Below, one piece after another: positions 61,037 through 64,000 of a stretch of DNA of 64,000 nucleotides (position 1 is the stretch's first letter; each line of letters opens with the position of its first letter). The translations under genes and the position numbers were made by a program. The notes under the pieces were generated by a model. That model was not told where the DNA came from. It was given only the letters and a program-made list of their open reading frames with translations, and searched no databases. This DNA comes from Manduca sexta (Eukaryota; Arthropoda; Insecta; Lepidoptera; Sphingidae), in assembly GCF_014839805.1 (NCBI RefSeq), contig NC_051128.1, positions 13,282,466 through 13,346,465 of the forward strand, written 5' to 3'.

Positions 61037-61312
61037 TTAAGACGTAACATTTATTCTATCCTATTTTATTTCTATAGCAGATTTGGTATGATCAAAATTA
61101 GTGCCGGAAAGTTTTTAACCTTTTTATTTTTTGCTTTTCATTTAAATTCGTTAGTTATATATCTTTTAATAACTGTATTCTTACTTTAGGTGTTTGGCAA
61201 TCAGATATTGAATTCTTTGTGATGAGATTCGATCTAAATTATAAGTTGTAAATACTTGGACATAAATATGAGGTATGAGTAAAATTTATATTTTTTTATG
61301 AATAGACTATTA

Positions 61313-61370
61313 CTAGCTCTCGCTCGCGACTTCATTCATGTAAACTACAGAAATAATTTTCTTAGACGAA
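61313..61370 (-). mobile_element. Helitron 3' terminal fragment
   Basis: Minus-strand end 'catgaatgaagtcgcgagcg' followed by 'agagCTAG|T'. The 5' part is not identified. Confidence 0.5.
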
Positions 61371-63416
61371 ATATTTGCTCTAATCCGTAATAAAAGTGAT
61401 CCAAAGCACTCGGGAATAATGTTCATTGTTCACTTTAATCGCGAGAACGAACTTTAACTACAAACAAATTCTAGAATTACTATTTTTAGACAATTAATCA
61501 TGACATACAGAGACACTAATATTGCCAAGGTGTTTGTCTAATCTAAATTATCTTTGTTAATTTGTATCTAACATGCGATCCAAACATTTGTAATCGATAT
61601 TGTTTAGTTCATTAGGACGACGATATTGTGTTAGATTGTCGAGGTCTTTCGCTAGTGTTCATTATTGGATTATCGTAAACAGCCAAAGATAATTAACAAT
61701 TAATAAATAAACGAGTATTTTTCTTCTTTGACTTTCACATTATAGAAATTAAGCAAAAGAACCAATAATTACTTAAGCCACTTTTAGATTTATTTTGTGA
61801 AAACGTGTTTTTGTAACGGAGCACTTTACTCAAGCTAACAAAAAAATTGCTATCCATTATCATAACCACGCCGAACTTAACTGTATACCAGAATATTTTT
61901 TTTTCTTTGCAAATACATAGAAACAATTTATGACTAAACTAGCTAGTTCTTTCCAGAAAAACATACTTCACATTTAGATGTCCTTTTTGTTACAGTCTTT
62001 CACAGTCATTGTAAAAAAATAAATGCGCATCGACTTAAAATGCTCTAAGAATTTCCTTTTTAGTAGTAACTAGGTCATTTCTCTTATTCCTTTTTGTAGA
62101 ACAATGTGGTTTTCAGTAATACAACGTAACTATGTTCTTAAATAACTTTTATTTTAATTCAAGTTAAAGTCATTCCAGATAGTATGACGCTAAGAATTTT
62201 ATATAATCCTTATCGAAAGAAATGTAAGTTGAAATGTATAATCATCTCATTTTGAAACAGCTAAAACGTCTTGTAAAATAGAGATTATAAACGGAATATA
62301 ATTTCATTTGAAATTATTATTACGCTATATAATATCTAACAAGGGCATCTGAACTCCTGATACATAATAGTTTATAGGTACTCAGAAATTATTCTTTAAT
62401 AGGTAGTCTTCTAACAGCCAGAATCAATGTCTTACTGATAGATTACAGCCACTAAATGCTTAGTTTTGGTTATCTGTATTTCTATAAACTACGATAGACA
62501 AGAATACCTTACCATGATCTTATCCCTTCTATCGTAGGATCGAACATGATAATTGTCATTGGTTCGTTTTATTTAGAGCTATAAATCATTCTTACAATAA
62601 TTAATGCAGAATTTTATTTAAATTTCTTTACGTATAATTGAATGTAATAATATTGAAAAGAATTATAGTTTATTGTGATTAATAAAGTTGAATAAAATAT
62701 GTTTTACTGACATCAATGTTTATTTCGAAGTGTAAAAAAAAACATACTATGAAAAAAAACACATAAATACCTATGAAAAATAGCACACATAAAAATAACA
62801 CAGCCACAACAAAGGTTCCATTCTATAAAATAATCGAATATATAATTTATATGTAATATAAAAGTACTCAATAATATGATTTAAAATATAACATTACTAG
62901 AACTCAATGCTAAAATAAATCGCTTTGGCAGGTACGCTCACATGAGTTACGGGATATTGAAACAGCAGTAACAGTTAGTAACTTTCACTGTTGAGTTGAG
63001 ATAGCAAACTCTAGGTAAATGTATGAATATTATTGAGACCTATCGAAAGACGAAGGATACCGTATCTTATTGTAAATGCATTAAAGGCTTTAGTTGTAAG
63101 TCTCAAAATCATTCAACCTATGTAATGTTACATACTATATTGAGCACACATTATATAGAAATTTGAGCTCTGTATAACCGTCAATGTACCTCGCTTAGCC
63201 TTCCCGCCATACATGGGAATATACCTGAACAAACTAAAAATACTGCCTAACTAATTTTTATTTCCGCCGTCAGCACCATACACAAGAACTGTAGTTATAA
63301 AAATAAATGCTTGTAAAACGACCAACTGCACCACGTAGTGTTTTAGAAACCAAAATTCGGATGTTATATACTACTTATACAGCGTGATAAAAAAAACACA
63401 ATATTCTTATTAAAGA
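61371..63416. other. AT-rich DNA without a gene
   Basis: Nothing recognised on either strand. Confidence 0.4.
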
Positions 63417-63738
63417 CTAGTGACCTCGGCAAACGTTGTCCTGCCACAATCCGCATTTTATATAAACTACTTTTCATCTCTTAGGTCTCGACAACAGCGC
63501 CACCTACTAGGTCAAAAATATCTTATGATACAAGCTGGAATTAACTAAACCCTCACAACAATTAGCGTATGTGAAAAAAAAATCCATACAAAAAATTCAC
63601 CTAAATTGCCAACTTTTCCCGATGATATTTCAAAATGATACTCTGATACAAACCTTATATGGATAATAAGGAACACAAGCCGTTCTCAAGTGATGCTCTT
63701 ACATACATATTATAGCAACTGATTTTTATTTATATAGA
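63417..63738 (-). mobile_element. Non-autonomous Helitron with CTCF-core motif
   Basis: Minus strand: A|TCTATATAAATAAAAATCAG at 63738 and 'cgaggtcactag|T' at 63417. It is 322 bp. The ends resemble those of the 26.8-kb Helitron, but the interior differs. It contains AGGTGGCGCT on the minus strand (63505-63496). Confidence 0.82.
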
Positions 63739-63739
63739 T

Positions 63740-64000
63740 GAACTACCGCATACGCCCCCCGAGGCGTTTGTTGTTGTTGTGCGCTTGGTCTCCACACCAA
63801 ATGCACGCCCATGCACGGGGGCACATTTGCCGCGACCCTAGGCGCACAGCTCGTGTGTATATCTCATGATTGCTAAGTTCACAGTGAGTTCTATAAGGGT
63901 TCGTGGACATTTCCCCTCCCTTTCCCTTCCAACCATCCTAATAGCTCCTACTCCTTCCTCTTCTCTTCCTTCCCTCTATCCCCTCCCATCTTCCTCCCGG
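63740..64000. other. GC-rich then pyrimidine-rich edge
   Basis: A GC-rich start with (GTT)n at about 63768-63779 is followed by an almost pure C/T tract from about 63911 to the end. It resembles a retroelement untranslated region, but the element would extend beyond the window. Confidence 0.35.

Noticed and set aside
1..64000. CRISPR array, operon or other prokaryotic system
   Set aside because: There are no regularly spaced identical repeats and no gene clusters. Composition and elements are those of an insect genome.

Overview
The window looks like intergenic or intronic DNA of a lepidopteran insect (moth or butterfly). It is strongly AT-rich and has no long intact host gene. It is packed with short non-autonomous mobile elements of the kinds common in Lepidoptera: two tRNA-derived SINE families with readable A and B boxes, small Helitrons with A|TC...CTAR|T ends, hAT and TA-flanked MITEs, a maT-type (DD37D) mariner and a 5'-truncated LINE. 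No species can be named from sequence alone, and family identities rest on motifs and on copy-to-copy comparison inside the window.

Layout. 0-15 kb: SINE, Helitron and family D fragments, including a nested Helitron pair (1.36-1.84 kb), a local three-copy motif (3-3.8 kb), a CCGG-rich block (4.8-5.0 kb) and a tandem duplication split by a SINE with a target-site duplication (12.8-13.4 kb). 15.8-18.0 kb: LINE encoding reverse transcriptase, broken by two one-base deletions. 18.7-31 kb: SINEs, two hAT-like elements (20.7 and 24.3 kb), two near-complete Helitrons (26.8 and 28.5 kb) and a composite SINE (22 kb). 31-41 kb: hAT MITE with a perfect 8-bp duplication, a CpG-rich MITE, a LINE C-terminal remnant, a decayed TIR element with possible PIF/Harbinger remnants (36.3-37.2 kb), a TA-flanked MITE (37.7-37.9 kb) and SINEs. 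40.55-41.85 kb: almost complete maT transposon. 42-54 kb: mostly single-copy DNA with a CpG-rich promoter-like block (42.5-42.8 kb), a candidate 74-nt minus-strand exon (47.5 kb) and a block with two opposed GATGGC motifs (48.6 kb). 54-64 kb: more SINEs, two perfect palindromes (55.85 and 57.47 kb), two further minus-strand Helitrons (60.8 and 63.4 kb; the second carries a CTCF-core match) and a pyrimidine-rich right edge.

No operon, CRISPR array, rRNA or true tRNA gene is present. The only proteins that can be recognised belong to mobile elements: the maT transposase, the LINE reverse transcriptase and a LINE C-terminal tail. Host-gene signals are limited to two candidate internal exons and one promoter-like block, all of which would need transcript data. 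I see no convincing new multi-gene system. The most unusual items are the composite SINE, the conserved hairpin in repeat family D, the long perfect palindromes, and the Helitron group with shared ends and an internal insulator-like motif.
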